DNA from: Bacteroides ndongoniae
GTDB lineage: Bacteria; Bacteroidota; Bacteroidia; Bacteroidales; Bacteroidaceae
Reading direction: 5' to 3'
Length of the DNA stretch: 64,000 nt
Assembly (NCBI RefSeq): GCF_900108345.1
Contig: NZ_FNVV01000012.1
Coordinates: forward strand, 506,978 to 570,977
Below are positions 28,155 to 37,215 of this stretch, piece by piece. A model generated the notes under the pieces. It did no database searches and had not been told where the DNA came from. It was given only the letters and a program-made list of their open reading frames with translations. Position numbers and translations under genes: made by a program. The first letter of the stretch is position 1. Each line of letters opens with the position of its first letter.

Positions 28155-28189
28155 AGTTGGAAGGAAAGGAAAAAGAAACTACTTTTGTC

Positions 28190-28294
28190 AATGGTTAATG
28201 ATTAATGGTAAATGCTCAATAAGCGAGGCTGTAGCAAGTATGGCCTGTTGTTTACCGCTAACCATTTATCATTAACCATTCATCATTAACCATT
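28190..28294. repeat. Inverted arrays of a 7-bp repeat
   Basis: Three units of AATGRTW (AATGGTT, AATGATT, AATGGTA) run from 28190 to 28210. Five units in opposite orientation (AACCATT, TATCATT, AACCATT, CATCATT, AACCATT) run from 28260 to 28294. The second array ends 7 bp before the histidine kinase start codon, so it would lie in the mRNA leader. Confidence 0.8.
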
Positions 28295-28301
28295 AAAAAA
28301 G

Positions 28302-29549
28302 ATGTCCAAGTCCTTCTACATCCTCCTCACCCTTGTTGCCGCTGCCGTAGCCGTCTTCTTTCTCGGCCGCTGGACGGGTATGAGCCTGGGACTCAACAGC
28401 CAGCGTGTGATGCGTACTGTTCACGAAGCCTGGTGCCGTGCCGACGACCGTCACGCCCTTTGCCCCGAGGCCGGACTGGACTCTCTTTTCCATCAGCAAC
28501 TGCGTGAAGACGGATTGCGTCGCCTCCGTTTCCGACTGGACACGGTGGCGCTGGCGGGCGACTCGACCGTGGTGTTTCGCTCTGCCTTGCATTATTTCGA
28601 CGACTACGAACGGGAGTTGGAATACCGGCGCACGTTCGTCATTCCGATAGACAGCCTGCACGGGGTGCGTGCGCAGCTTCTTAACCTTCGTGCCGAGACC
28701 GTCGGGGCACAGCTCTATTATCTGTTGGGTACGGTGGTGGGCTTCTTGCTGTTGGCTTATGGCATTGCCAAACAGGTAGACACCATCCGTCGTCAGGACA
28801 AGTTGTCGCAGATGCGCGAGGACTTCTCCTACGCCATGGTGCACGACATGAAGACGCCTATCAGCACCATTCTGATGGCGGCGAGGAATCTGCGTAGCGG
28901 TCGCCTGGACGCTAAGCCCGAACGCAAGCGCGAGCACTTCGAACTGCTGGAGAAAGAAGGACTGCACTTGCTCGACCTGACCAACCGCGTACTGACCCTC
29001 TCGAAGATGGAGCATCACCAGCTGTTGCTCGACAAGGACTGGCATCCCCTGCGCCCCATGGTGGACGAATTGATACAGGTGTTCGAGGCCAAGGCGGCGA
29101 AGCCCGTCACCTTCAGCACCGACCTTCAGGCCGAGGCGGTCTATGCCGACATGGAGTTTCTGAAGGAAGCCCTTTCCAACCTGATAGACAACGCCCTGAA
29201 ATACTCCAAAGACACGGTAGAAGTACGCATCGCCTCTCGTCAGGAGGCTGGTTACATTCGTATCAGTGTCCGCGACAACGGCATTGGCATCCCTCTTTCG
29301 GCCCAGCGCACTATTTTCGACAAGTTCGAGCGGGTGTTGCCCCGCGACGGCAGTCAGCAGAAAGTTTCCGGCTTCGGCCTGGGCCTGAACTATGTGATGA
29401 ACGTGGCTCGCGAGCACGACGGATATGTCAGTGTGGAGAGCGTGCAGGGAAGGTTCAGCGAGTTTACGATTTCGTTGCCCGAAAGCCTCTCAAGCCTCAC
29501 CCCCAGCCCCTCTCCCAAGGAGAGGGGGGAAGGAATGGAGTCGGAATAG
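28302..29549 (+). CDS. Sensor histidine kinase, no adjacent response regulator
   Basis: A 415-residue membrane kinase. Membrane segments are near residues 5-22 and 138-156, with a small periplasmic sensor region between. The phospho-acceptor is H181 (VHDMKTPIS), followed by the N box (NLIDNALKYS), G1 (DNGIGI) and G2 (GFGLGLNYV). No response regulator gene is next to it. The last 15 or so codons are encoded by one arm of the hairpin element at 29493-29650 and read LTPSPSPKERGEG, so the natural C terminus was extended by that element. Confidence 0.94.
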   Translation: MSKSFYILLTLVAAAVAVFFLGRWTGMSLGLNSQRVMRTVHEAWCRADDRHALCPEAGLDSLFHQQLREDGLRRLRFRLDTVALAGDSTVVFRSALHYFDDYERELEYRRTFVIPIDSLHGVRAQLLNLRAETVGAQLYYLLGTVVGFLLLAYGIAKQVDTIRRQDKLSQMREDFSYAMVHDMKTPISTILMAARNLRSGRLDAKPERKREHFELLEKEGLHLLDLTNRVLTLSKMEHHQLLLDKDWHPLRPMVDELIQVFEAKAAKPVTFSTDLQAEAVYADMEFLKEALSNLIDNALKYSKDTVEVRIASRQEAGYIRISVRDNGIGIPLSAQRTIFDKFERVLPRDGSQQKVSGFGLGLNYVMNVAREHDGYVSVESVQGRFSEFTISLPESLSSLTPSPSPKERGEGMESE

Positions 29550-29650
29550 AGAATGATATAAAAGATATAAAGATAAATAAGACTGAATACTAACTTAAAT
29601 CACCACCCCCTTCCTCCCCTCTCCTTGGGAGAGGGGCCGGGGGTGAGGCT
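29493..29650. repeat. Long inverted repeat (35-bp arms, one mismatch)
   Basis: Arms at 29493-29527 and 29616-29650 begin AGCCTCACCCCC and contain CCCCTCTCCCAAGGAGAGGGG, itself palindromic. The left arm lies inside the 3' end of the histidine kinase gene and the right arm ends 10 bp before the start of the DUF2851 gene. GC-rich elements of this look are scattered in Bacteroidetes genomes. Confidence 0.85.
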
Positions 29651-29660
29651 TCTACTTATT

Positions 29661-30968
29661 ATGGAACACCTTTTACACTACCTTTGGAAACACAAAATCT
29701 TCCCCTTGCAGGAACTGCGCACCACCGACGGACAACGGGTGGAAGTCATCGATACGGGCTTGCCCAATGCCGATGCGGGTCCCGACTTCTTCAACGCCAA
29801 GCTGAAGCTGGACGGCGTGTTGTGGGTGGGCAATGTGGAGATTCACGATCAGGCTTCGCAATGGATGAAGCATGGGCATCAGACGGATGAGGCTTACGAC
29901 AACGTCATTCTGCACGTGGTGTCCCAAGCCGACTGCACCGTATGCCGGCGCGACGGAAGTCCTATTCCCCAGCTCGTACTGACTTGTCCCGACGACGTGG
30001 CCCGTCGCTACGACGAGTTGCGCCGTGCCGATGTCTATCCGCCCTGCTACACCATCCTTTCCTCGTTGCCCCGCCTGACGGTGCACTCCTGGCTTTCGGC
30101 CTTGCAGGTAGAGCGTTTCGAACGGAAGGCGCGCGACATCCGTGCCCGCCTCGATGCCTGTCAGAACCATTGGGAGGACGTTTTCTTCATCACCCTGGCA
30201 CGCAACTACGGCTTTGGTCTGAATAGCGACGCTTTCGAAGCGTGGGCCAAGCGTCTGCCCTTCCGTGCCGTGGACAAGCATCGCGACGACCTTTTTCAGG
30301 TAGAAGCCTTCTTCTTCGGGCAAGCCGGTCTGCTGGATGAAGAACCGGCAGACGCCGACGACTATTACCTGCGGCTTCAGAAGGAGTTCCGCTACTTGCA
30401 GCGCAAGTTTGAACTGCCGCCGTCGTTGCCCGTTGGTCAGTGGCGTTTCCTCCGGCTCCGACCGGGCAACTTCCCCCATGTGCGGCTGGCCCAACTGGCA
30501 TGCCTGTACCATACACACCGGTCTCTCTTCTCGCAAGTGATGGAAGCCGAGACGCCCGAAGCTGCCAAAAAGCTTCTTTCCACCGCGACTTCTGCCTATT
30601 GGGAGCAGCATTTCACCTTCCGCCGGACGTCTCCCAAGAAGGAGAAGCGGGTAGGCGGGAATGCCCTCAACCTGATGCTCATCAATACGGTCATTCCTTT
30701 CCTTTATGCCTACGGTCTGCACAAGGCCGACGAAGTATTGTGCGACCGTGCCACCCGTTTCCTGGAGTCGCTTCGTGCCGAAAACAACTACATCACCCGC
30801 ATGTGGGAGGGAGCTGGCTTGCCCGTTTCGACAGCAGCCGATTCGCAAGCCCTCATCCAGCTTCAGAAAGAGTATTGCGACCGGAAAGACTGCCTGCGCT
30901 GCCGTTTCGGCTACGAGTTTCTGAAAGGGAAGAAAACCGTTCGTTCTTCGTCCGATGCTATCGGCTGA
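29661..30968 (+). CDS. DUF2851 family protein
   Basis: A 435-residue protein of DUF2851, recognised by its N terminus (MEHLLHYLWKHKIFPLQEL), the NADAGPDFFNAKL segment, the central GLNSD region and the Cys-rich end (CDRKDCLRCRFG). Function unknown; the N-terminal part has nuclease-like features in some descriptions, which I cannot verify here. I chose ATG 29661: the frame is open for 12 codons further upstream but these fall inside the inverted-repeat arm. Confidence 0.88.
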   Translation: MEHLLHYLWKHKIFPLQELRTTDGQRVEVIDTGLPNADAGPDFFNAKLKLDGVLWVGNVEIHDQASQWMKHGHQTDEAYDNVILHVVSQADCTVCRRDGSPIPQLVLTCPDDVARRYDELRRADVYPPCYTILSSLPRLTVHSWLSALQVERFERKARDIRARLDACQNHWEDVFFITLARNYGFGLNSDAFEAWAKRLPFRAVDKHRDDLFQVEAFFFGQAGLLDEEPADADDYYLRLQKEFRYLQRKFELPPSLPVGQWRFLRLRPGNFPHVRLAQLACLYHTHRSLFSQVMEAETPEAAKKLLSTATSAYWEQHFTFRRTSPKKEKRVGGNALNLMLINTVIPFLYAYGLHKADEVLCDRATRFLESLRAENNYITRMWEGAGLPVSTAADSQALIQLQKEYCDRKDCLRCRFGYEFLKGKKTVRSSSDAIG

Positions 30969-31004
30969 AATACAGAGAGATACGTTGACGGCTTTTCCCC
31001 GTTT

Positions 31005-31106
31005 GAGCCGTGCAAGTGTGGCTCGCGAGCCGTGCAAGTGTTTTTCGCGAGCCACACAAGTGTCTCTCATGAGCCGTACAAGTGTCTCTCACGAGCCATA
31101 CTAGTA
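31005..31106. repeat. 22-bp period repeat, family A, copy 2
   Basis: Units of 22 bp starting GAGCC begin at 31005, 31027, 31049, 31071 and 31093 (the last partial). The core GAGCCGTGCAAGTGT is the same as in the array at 3753-3840. Units differ by a few substitutions. The array follows the DUF2851 stop by 36 bp. Confidence 0.9.
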
Positions 31107-31159
31107 CCGTCTGAAAAGGGTATATCGAAAGGATACTCTCTTCATCTGAGTGGAAGCGG

Positions 31160-31180
31160 AGCGGTGCATAACCGCTTTTT
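31160..31180 (+). terminator. Rho-independent terminator after DUF2851
   Basis: AGCGGT (31160-31165) and ACCGCT (31171-31176) flank a 5-base loop and lead into a T run. It lies beyond the family A array. The 379-bp gap 30969-31347 holds the array, this terminator and the lipase promoter, and no gene. Confidence 0.6.
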
Positions 31181-31204
31181 CTGAAAAAAGTTAACGACAG
31201 ACTC

Positions 31205-31234
31205 TTTCTATTCAATCTCTTTTCAATAACTTTG
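31205..31234 (+). promoter_or_regulatory. Promoter of the lipoprotein hydrolase gene
   Basis: TTTC (31205-31208, near the -33 TTTG) is followed after 18 bp by TAACTTTG (31227-31234), an exact TAnnTTTG match. The leader to the ATG at 31348 would be about 105 bases. Confidence 0.55.
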
Positions 31235-31347
31235 TCCCCGTTCTTCGTACAGAACATTTATCACATTTCTTCCTTTTCAGACAGCAGAACTGTATAGGAA
31301 GCGGGGAGGAGATGGCATCCATATTAACCACTTAAATACACTGAAAG

Positions 31348-32601
31348 ATGAACCGTAACATTACCGACAAACTTCTGGCGCTGTTGTTGATGCTGGCTTT
31401 TCTGACCGCCTGTAGCGACGACGACACGCCGGGCGAGGACCCTGCCGTCACCAATCAGTATCTGACCGGGGTGACTGCTGAAAAGCATATCTCGAAAAGC
31501 GAAATTACCGATATGGTGATGGACTATGCCGCTTCGCAAGGCATTAACCTGCCCGAAATCCTGATAAGCGGACTGCTGTGCGACGTCGATGTGGCCGCTA
31601 TTACTTATACCACTACAGGACCCGACGGAGCTTCCGTCACGGCATCGGGCGTAGTAGCCATGCCTGCGGGCACTACTTCGTACGACCATTTGCTGAGCAT
31701 CCAGCACGGCACGCTCGACATGGAAGAAGCTCCTTCGCTGCAACTCTTTTATTACGAGATGATGCCTGTAGTGAGCGGGCACGTAGTCGTTATGGCCGAT
31801 TACCTGGGATATGGAGCCAGCCAGACAGCCGACCGGCAGCATCCTTACCTGCATGCACGGCTGACGGGAACCGCTTGTGCCGACATGATTGAGGCTGCCC
31901 GCGAATATCTGCGCTCCAAGTCCATTGCCGAGGAAAATGATGCCCTCGAACTGTTGGGCTACTCGCAAGGCGGACAGGCCACTGTGGCTACCCAACTGGA
32001 ACTGGAGAGCCGTGGATGGACCGGCCGCATCCGTAAAGTCTGGGCCGGAGGCGGTCCTTACGACCTGGAAACCCTGTTGCAGGCTTTCCTCAACGACGAT
32101 GGCATACCCGATACCTATCCGCGCAGTGGCTATCTGCCTTACCTGATTCGGGGCATGGCTTACGGCGAAGGACTGACCGTGAGCGATGAGAATCTGTATG
32201 CTCCGGCAGTCATCGAAGAGGGATTGAACAAACTGTTTTCTACCCGTCCGCTTTCCGGGTGGCACGCGGCTTTGGGCACGGACATCACCCGGGTGCTGCA
32301 TCCCGACTTCTTTGCCGCTCCCGATTTCAACGGCAATGCCGATGTGCTGGCCATCGTGTCGGCACTTCGTAAGAACTCGCTGGTCAACGCTTCCACTGCG
32401 CCACAGGCCACGGTCAGCCTTTATCATTCGCCTCAGGACGACTTTGTGCCTTACAGTAACGTAGTCAGTGCCCACGCCCTTTGGACGAACTCTACGCTGA
32501 CCGACCTTAGTATGCCCGATCATGTGATGGGCGGTATGGAGTTCATGTTGCGCTACATGGGACTGTGGGAGATTGTGGGTCCGATGCTGGGCGTTCAATG
32601 A
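31348..32601 (+). CDS. Lipoprotein alpha/beta hydrolase (secretory lipase-like)
   Basis: A 417-residue protein with a lipoprotein signal (LTAC, lipidated C22). The nucleophile elbow is GYSQGGQ with S206. The N-terminal SGVVAMPAG segment and a lid-like middle region resemble the LIP secretory lipase family (PF03583). It would be an esterase or lipase at the cell surface or periplasm; whether it removes acyl groups from lipids or from glycans is unknown. It stands alone with its own promoter. Confidence 0.87.
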   Translation: MNRNITDKLLALLLMLAFLTACSDDDTPGEDPAVTNQYLTGVTAEKHISKSEITDMVMDYAASQGINLPEILISGLLCDVDVAAITYTTTGPDGASVTASGVVAMPAGTTSYDHLLSIQHGTLDMEEAPSLQLFYYEMMPVVSGHVVVMADYLGYGASQTADRQHPYLHARLTGTACADMIEAAREYLRSKSIAEENDALELLGYSQGGQATVATQLELESRGWTGRIRKVWAGGGPYDLETLLQAFLNDDGIPDTYPRSGYLPYLIRGMAYGEGLTVSDENLYAPAVIEEGLNKLFSTRPLSGWHAALGTDITRVLHPDFFAAPDFNGNADVLAIVSALRKNSLVNASTAPQATVSLYHSPQDDFVPYSNVVSAHALWTNSTLTDLSMPDHVMGGMEFMLRYMGLWEIVGPMLGVQ

Positions 32602-32674
32602 CCGGCGGAGAGGGCGGAAATACGACTGTGCAATATTTCTTATGCCCGTCTCTGTGACATTTCGTTCCATTTTG

Positions 32675-32682
32675 TATATTTG
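32675..32682 (+). promoter_or_regulatory. Bacteroides -7 promoter element for the DUF4348 gene
   Basis: TATATTTG, an exact TAnnTTTG match, 86 bp before the ATG at 32769. The -33 position holds TGTG rather than TTTG. Confidence 0.5.
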
Positions 32683-32768
32683 CCCGTGAAAACAAAATCA
32701 AGACCATCTTGAACCATTAACTTATTAACGCGAATAAAGAATCGAAGAGAGTTGAAAGGAGTAGATTT

Positions 32769-33278
32769 ATGAAAGCTATCCGTTACGTATTTTGTCTGTG
32801 TGCGGCCCTGGTGTTTTCCGTATTCGAAGGTGTGGCCGCCGATGAGGATTTCAAGACATTTCTCCAGAAGTTCACGTCCAGTGCTTCTTTCCAGTATTCA
32901 CGTGTCAAGTTTCCGTTGAAATCGCCCATTTCTTTACTGAAAGATGATGGCGAGACGGAACAGACTTTCCCCTTCACCCGTGAAAAATGGCCGTTGCTCG
33001 ATGCCGAGTCGCTGAAGGAAGTACGGGTGGAAGAGGAAGAAGGCGGTGTCTACATTTCGCGTTATTCGGTCAACGAACCGGCACATAAGGAGTTCGAGGC
33101 CGGTTACGAGGAGTCGGAACCTTCGCTGCGACTGGTATTCGAGTTGCAAGATGGCAAATGGTACGTGACCGATTGCTACAACGACTGGTACAATCCCGAT
33201 CTTCCTGTCAGCGAGTTGGCCGAGACTATCCGTACCATTCAGGAGGAGAATAAGGCCTTCGAGGAACAGCATCCGTAG
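32769..33278 (+). CDS. DUF4348 family exported protein
   Basis: A 169-residue protein with a signal peptide (about residues 1-24, ending VAA). The rest (FKTFLQKFTSSASFQYSRVKFPL; LQDGKWYVTDCYN) matches DUF4348, a Bacteroidales family of unknown function in the periplasm or outer membrane. A terminator follows at 33351-33380. Confidence 0.85.
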   Translation: MKAIRYVFCLCAALVFSVFEGVAADEDFKTFLQKFTSSASFQYSRVKFPLKSPISLLKDDGETEQTFPFTREKWPLLDAESLKEVRVEEEEGGVYISRYSVNEPAHKEFEAGYEESEPSLRLVFELQDGKWYVTDCYNDWYNPDLPVSELAETIRTIQEENKAFEEQHP

Positions 33279-33350
33279 CCAAAACCGTCCTTTTCATCGC
33301 ACTTTTACCGGAAGTGGAAGCATTTTGCACCTCTTCCGTACGATTTATGC

Positions 33351-33380
33351 CCCCCTTTCTCACGAAAGAGGGGTTTCTTT
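33351..33380 (+). terminator. Rho-independent terminator after DUF4348
   Basis: CCCCCTTTC and GAAAGAGGGG pair with one bulge around a short loop, followed by TTTCTTT. It separates DUF4348 from the DUF6250 operon. Confidence 0.65.
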
Positions 33381-33407
33381 GTATGGTGACTAATACTTTT
33401 ACGAAAC

Positions 33408-34091
33408 ATGTACTTGAAATTCCTATCATTTATCGGAGCATTGCTCGCTTTCCCTTTATGGGCAGCGGCTGGAGAAACCGGTTCGCTTACTGACTGGGTT
33501 GTGGAAGACTCTTCTGCAAAAGTGGAAATCACCTGCCGGAAGGATACGATAGATATTGTTTCTCCCGACGGTCTGACGCTGTGGTACAAACACCGCCTGA
33601 CGGGCGACTATGAGATTACCTATCAGGTGCAGGTGGTGATGGAAGGCGGCACGTATGACCGTCTTAGCGACCTGAACTGTTTCTGGGGAGCAGATGATCC
33701 GTTGCATCCGGACCGTTTCTTCGAGCGGAGTGCCTGGTGGAACGGTGAATTCAAGCGTTACAATACGCTGGACCTGTATTACGTGGGTTACGGAGGCAAC
33801 GAGAACAAGACAACCCGTTTCCGCGAGTACCATAGTGAATATTATGGAAAGGACGAAGCAAAGATTAAGCCGCTTATCAAAGAATATACCGACGCGACTC
33901 ATCTGTTGAAGCCCAACTGCTGGTATCAGGTACGTATACAGGTAGTCGATGGAGTGACTGTCTTTGCGATGAACGGCGAGGAACTCTTCCGTTTGCCTGT
34001 TGAGGCAGACAAGGGCGACGGTTATTTTGCCCTGCGCCTTTGGAAGAACCATGTACGGTTTACGGACTTTGATGTAACCATGATAGAATAA
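33408..34091 (+). CDS. Secreted DUF6250 protein
   Basis: A 227-residue protein with a signal peptide (about residues 1-21) and a jelly-roll-like beta-rich body. The DWVVEDSS, DGLTLWYKHRLTGDYEI and LNCFWGADDP segments match DUF6250, which occurs in Bacteroidetes glycan-degradation loci. No catalytic residues are known to me; it may bind or cleave a glycan. It lies 24 bp before a chondroitinase-type PL8 gene on the same strand. Confidence 0.8.
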   Translation: MYLKFLSFIGALLAFPLWAAAGETGSLTDWVVEDSSAKVEITCRKDTIDIVSPDGLTLWYKHRLTGDYEITYQVQVVMEGGTYDRLSDLNCFWGADDPLHPDRFFERSAWWNGEFKRYNTLDLYYVGYGGNENKTTRFREYHSEYYGKDEAKIKPLIKEYTDATHLLKPNCWYQVRIQVVDGVTVFAMNGEELFRLPVEADKGDGYFALRLWKNHVRFTDFDVTMIE

Positions 34092-34115
34092 CCTTAAATA
34101 AATTTAGATAGAACA

Positions 34116-37100
34116 ATGATGAATCTTAGCAAATGGTCTCGTGGCGCTGCTGCGCTTCTGGGGCTTTTCCTGTCTGCACAGCAAGTGGAGGCACAAGTGG
34201 TGAAGAACGAGCGGCTGCTTTCTTTCGAAGACGGAGCAGTGCCCGCCTTCCTGACAACCGGTGAAGGTTCGCGGCTGGACATCAACAGCGAGCATTACAA
34301 AGACGGTCAGCACTGTCTGGGCTGGGAGTTTGAGCCGGGAGCCGTACTCAGCGTGAAGAAAGACCTGATGTTCGAAAAGAAAGACCCTACGGGCAAGGAC
34401 ACTTATCTGTCGGCTTTCATCGTGTGGGTATACAACGAGCAGGCACAGGACAAGCAGATACGTTTCGAATTTCTGAAAGATGGCAAACTCTGTACATCTT
34501 TCCCCTTTGGCATTAACTTCACCGGCTGGCGTGCCGCATGGGTGTGCTACGAACGCGACATGCAGGGTACGCCCGAGGAAGGCATGAACGAGATTCGCAT
34601 CCTGGCTCCCGACGTGAAAGGTAAGCTTTACTTCGACCACATTGTCACAGCCAGCAAGGTAGATGCCCGCCAGCAGACGGCCGATGTGCAGGTGCCTTTC
34701 GTCAACAAAGGTACGACAAACCACTGGCTTGTCATCTACGAGCATTCTCTTTGGAAGCCGGAAATAGCCCTGACACCTCTCAACGAGCAACAGAAGGCAG
34801 ATATGCGACTGATGGAAAGCCGCTTCCGCGACATGCTCTATACGCCCGGCAAACTGACCGATAAGGAAATGCAGGCCATCCGCAAGGCATACGATTTCTA
34901 TCAGATCACTTATAAGAACGGCAAGGTAAGCGGTCTGCCCATCTTCATGGTGCGCCAGGCCGAGGCTTACGAGCGTATGATCCCCGGCTGGGACAAGGAT
35001 ATGTTCACCAAGCTGGGCATGGAGATGAACAACTATTTCAACCTGATGAAGCGCATAGCCACTGCTTACCTGAATGCCAAAGACAATGCTTTGCGCGATG
35101 AGCTGCGGCAGAAGTTCCTGGCCATGTACGACCATATTACCGACCAGGGTGTGGCTTACGGTAGCTGTTGGGGAAATATCCACCATTACGGTTACAGCAT
35201 GCGTGGTCTTTACGTGGCTTACTTCCTGATGAAAGACGTGCTGCGCGAGGCTGGCAAGCTGGCCGATGCCGAACGTACGTTGCGCTGGTATGCCATCACT
35301 AACGAAGTATATCCGATGCCTACAGTGAACGGCATCGACATTGATACCTTCAACACCCAGACGCAAGGCCGTATTGCCAGCATTCTTATTATGGAAGACT
35401 CGCCCGAGAAGGTGCAGTACTTGCGTTCTTTCTCCCGCTGGCTCGACTACGGTTGCCGTCCGGCCGACGGACTGATGGGCTCCTTCAAGAGCGACGGTGC
35501 CTGCTTCCATCATTGCAACAACTATCCGGCCTACGCCGTGGGCGGTCTGGACGGAGCTACCAATATGATTTATCTGCTGAGCGGTACGCAGTTCCGGGTG
35601 TCTGAACTGGCGCACCAGACAGTGAAGAAAGTGTTGCTTACCATGCGTTTCTATTGCAACACCCGCCAGTGGGCACTTTCCATGTCGGGACGTCATCCCA
35701 ACGGAAAAGGACAGCTTATCCCCGTGCAGTATGCCATGATGGCCTTGTCCGGCACACCGGACGGCAAGCAGAAGTACGATGCCGACATGGCTGCTGCATA
35801 TCTGCGTCTGATGGAGTACAGCGGTCGGGTGAACGATAACGATCCTGACTACTTGCCCCGTACGTCGAATAATAAGGAATTGCAGCTGAAGCAGGAACTG
35901 GAAGCGCAGGGATTCCGTGCCGAAACCGATCCGCAAGGCAATCTGGCTTTGGGTTACGGTTGTGTCAGTGTGCAGCGCCGTGACAACTGGGCGGCAGTCG
36001 TACGCGGTAACTCGCGTTACCTCTGGGCAGCCGAGCACTACCTGGATGCCAACTTCTACGGTCGTTACCTGGCTCACGGAAGTATGCAGATACTGACAGG
36101 AAAGCCCGATGAAATGGTTACTTTCACCACCAGCGGCTGGCAGGAAGCCGGTTTCGACTGGAACCGCATACCGGGTGTCACCAGCATTCATTTGCCTTTC
36201 GACCAGTTGCGGGCCAATGTTCTGAACGTAGATTCCTACTCGGGTATGGAAGAGATGCTTTATTCCGATGAGACTTTCGCAGGCGGACTTTCGCAAAGCG
36301 GTGAAAACGGTAATTTTGGAATGAAGTTGCACGAGCACGATAAGTACAACGGCTCTTTGCGTGCCCGCAAGTCCTATCACTTCCTGGACGGCACCATTGT
36401 TTGTCTGGGTACGGACATAGAGAATGTGAATACGGATTATCCGACGGAAACTACCGTCTTCCAGCTGGCAGCCACTACGCCCGAATTCCGTAGCTATTGG
36501 GATGCTTTCCAGGACAATGGAAGTACATATCTTGATCCCAACGGTGTAGGTTATTACCTGCCGAAAGCAACGATGAAAGCGGCTAAATTTGAAAAGAACT
36601 TCCCGCAGACCACTGTGGGCGAACGTAACGTGAAGCCAACGACGGGCGACTGGGTATCACTTACCTTGCAACACGGCAAGGCTCCGAAAGGCGCGTCTTA
36701 CGAATATGCTGTTCTGCCCCGCACCGATGAAGTCGCACTGAAGCGTTTTGCCCGCAAGCCGGACTATAAAGTATTGCAACAGGATCGTAATGCGCACATT
36801 GTGCGTACAGCCGACGGTCGACTGACTTCTTACGTGCTCTTCGAGACACCGCAAGCATTGCCCAAGGAAGGACTGGTGCAGGCAGCCGATACAGCCTGTC
36901 TGGCCATGGTGCGCCAGGAAGGTGATAAAGTGTTACTCACCGTTGTTCAACCCGACTTGGCACTATATAGCGGTCCCAGCGATGAGGCCTTCGACGAACA
37001 GGGCAAACGGATAGAACGCAGCATTTATTCCCGTCCGTGGATTGGTAACAAGAGTCAGGAAATGCCGTTGACCATTACACTGAAAGGACGTTGGCAGGTA

Positions 37101-37205
37101 GAGGAGACACCCTATTGCAAAGTTATTTCGGCAGACCGGAAGCAGACTGTACTCCGTTTTGCCTGCAAGGATGCCGCCAGCTTTGAAGTTGAACTGAAAA
37201 AATAA
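34116..37205 (+). CDS. Chondroitin sulfate ABC lyase-like polysaccharide lyase family 8
   Basis: A 1029-residue secreted lyase (signal peptide about 1-26). It has the N-terminal beta domain of chondroitinase ABC (about 30-190), the alpha/alpha toroid (about 200-600) and C-terminal antiparallel beta domains. The catalytic His and Tyr are H466 and Y473 in [11 protein letters not shown], spaced seven apart as in chondroitinase ABC I. An Arg in [11 protein letters not shown] and an acidic pair in [13 protein letters not shown] fit the remaining catalytic positions. It should depolymerise chondroitin or dermatan sulfate, possibly hyaluronan. It lies between DUF6250 and a GH29 fucosidase, spaced 24 and 10 bp, as one operon. 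Confidence 0.93.
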   Translation: MMNLSKWSRGAAALLGLFLSAQQVEAQVVKNERLLSFEDGAVPAFLTTGEGSRLDINSEHYKDGQHCLGWEFEPGAVLSVKKDLMFEKKDPTGKDTYLSAFIVWVYNEQAQDKQIRFEFLKDGKLCTSFPFGINFTGWRAAWVCYERDMQGTPEEGMNEIRILAPDVKGKLYFDHIVTASKVDARQQTADVQVPFVNKGTTNHWLVIYEHSLWKPEIALTPLNEQQKADMRLMESRFRDMLYTPGKLTDKEMQAIRKAYDFYQITYKNGKVSGLPIFMVRQAEAYERMIPGWDKDMFTKLGMEMNNYFNLMKRIATAYLNAKDNALRDELRQKFLAMYDHITDQGVAYGSCWGNIHHYGYSMRGLYVAYFLMKDVLREAGKLADAERTLRWYAITNEVYPMPTVNGIDIDTFNTQTQGRIASILIMEDSPEKVQYLRSFSRWLDYGCRPADGLMGSFKSDGACFHHCNNYPAYAVGGLDGATNMIYLLSGTQFRVSELAHQTVKKVLLTMRFYCNTRQWALSMSGRHPNGKGQLIPVQYAMMALSGTPDGKQKYDADMAAAYLRLMEYSGRVNDNDPDYLPRTSNNKELQLKQELEAQGFRAETDPQGNLALGYGCVSVQRRDNWAAVVRGNSRYLWAAEHYLDANFYGRYLAHGSMQILTGKPDEMVTFTTSGWQEAGFDWNRIPGVTSIHLPFDQLRANVLNVDSYSGMEEMLYSDETFAGGLSQSGENGNFGMKLHEHDKYNGSLRARKSYHFLDGTIVCLGTDIENVNTDYPTETTVFQLAATTPEFRSYWDAFQDNGSTYLDPNGVGYYLPKATMKAAKFEKNFPQTTVGERNVKPTTGDWVSLTLQHGKAPKGASYEYAVLPRTDEVALKRFARKPDYKVLQQDRNAHIVRTADGRLTSYVLFETPQALPKEGLVQAADTACLAMVRQEGDKVLLTVVQPDLALYSGPSDEAFDEQGKRIERSIYSRPWIGNKSQEMPLTITLKGRWQVEETPYCKVISADRKQTVLRFACKDAASFEVELKK

Positions 37206-37215
37206 TAAAAACGCC

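Noticed and set aside
31005..31106. CRISPR array
   Set aside because: Units are contiguous 22-bp repeats without unique spacers, and no cas genes are in the window. The same holds for the other periodic arrays.
34104..36380. 758-codon minus-strand open frame inside the PL8 gene
   Set aside because: Same reason: it mirrors the codons of the chondroitinase-type gene and shows no domain motif.
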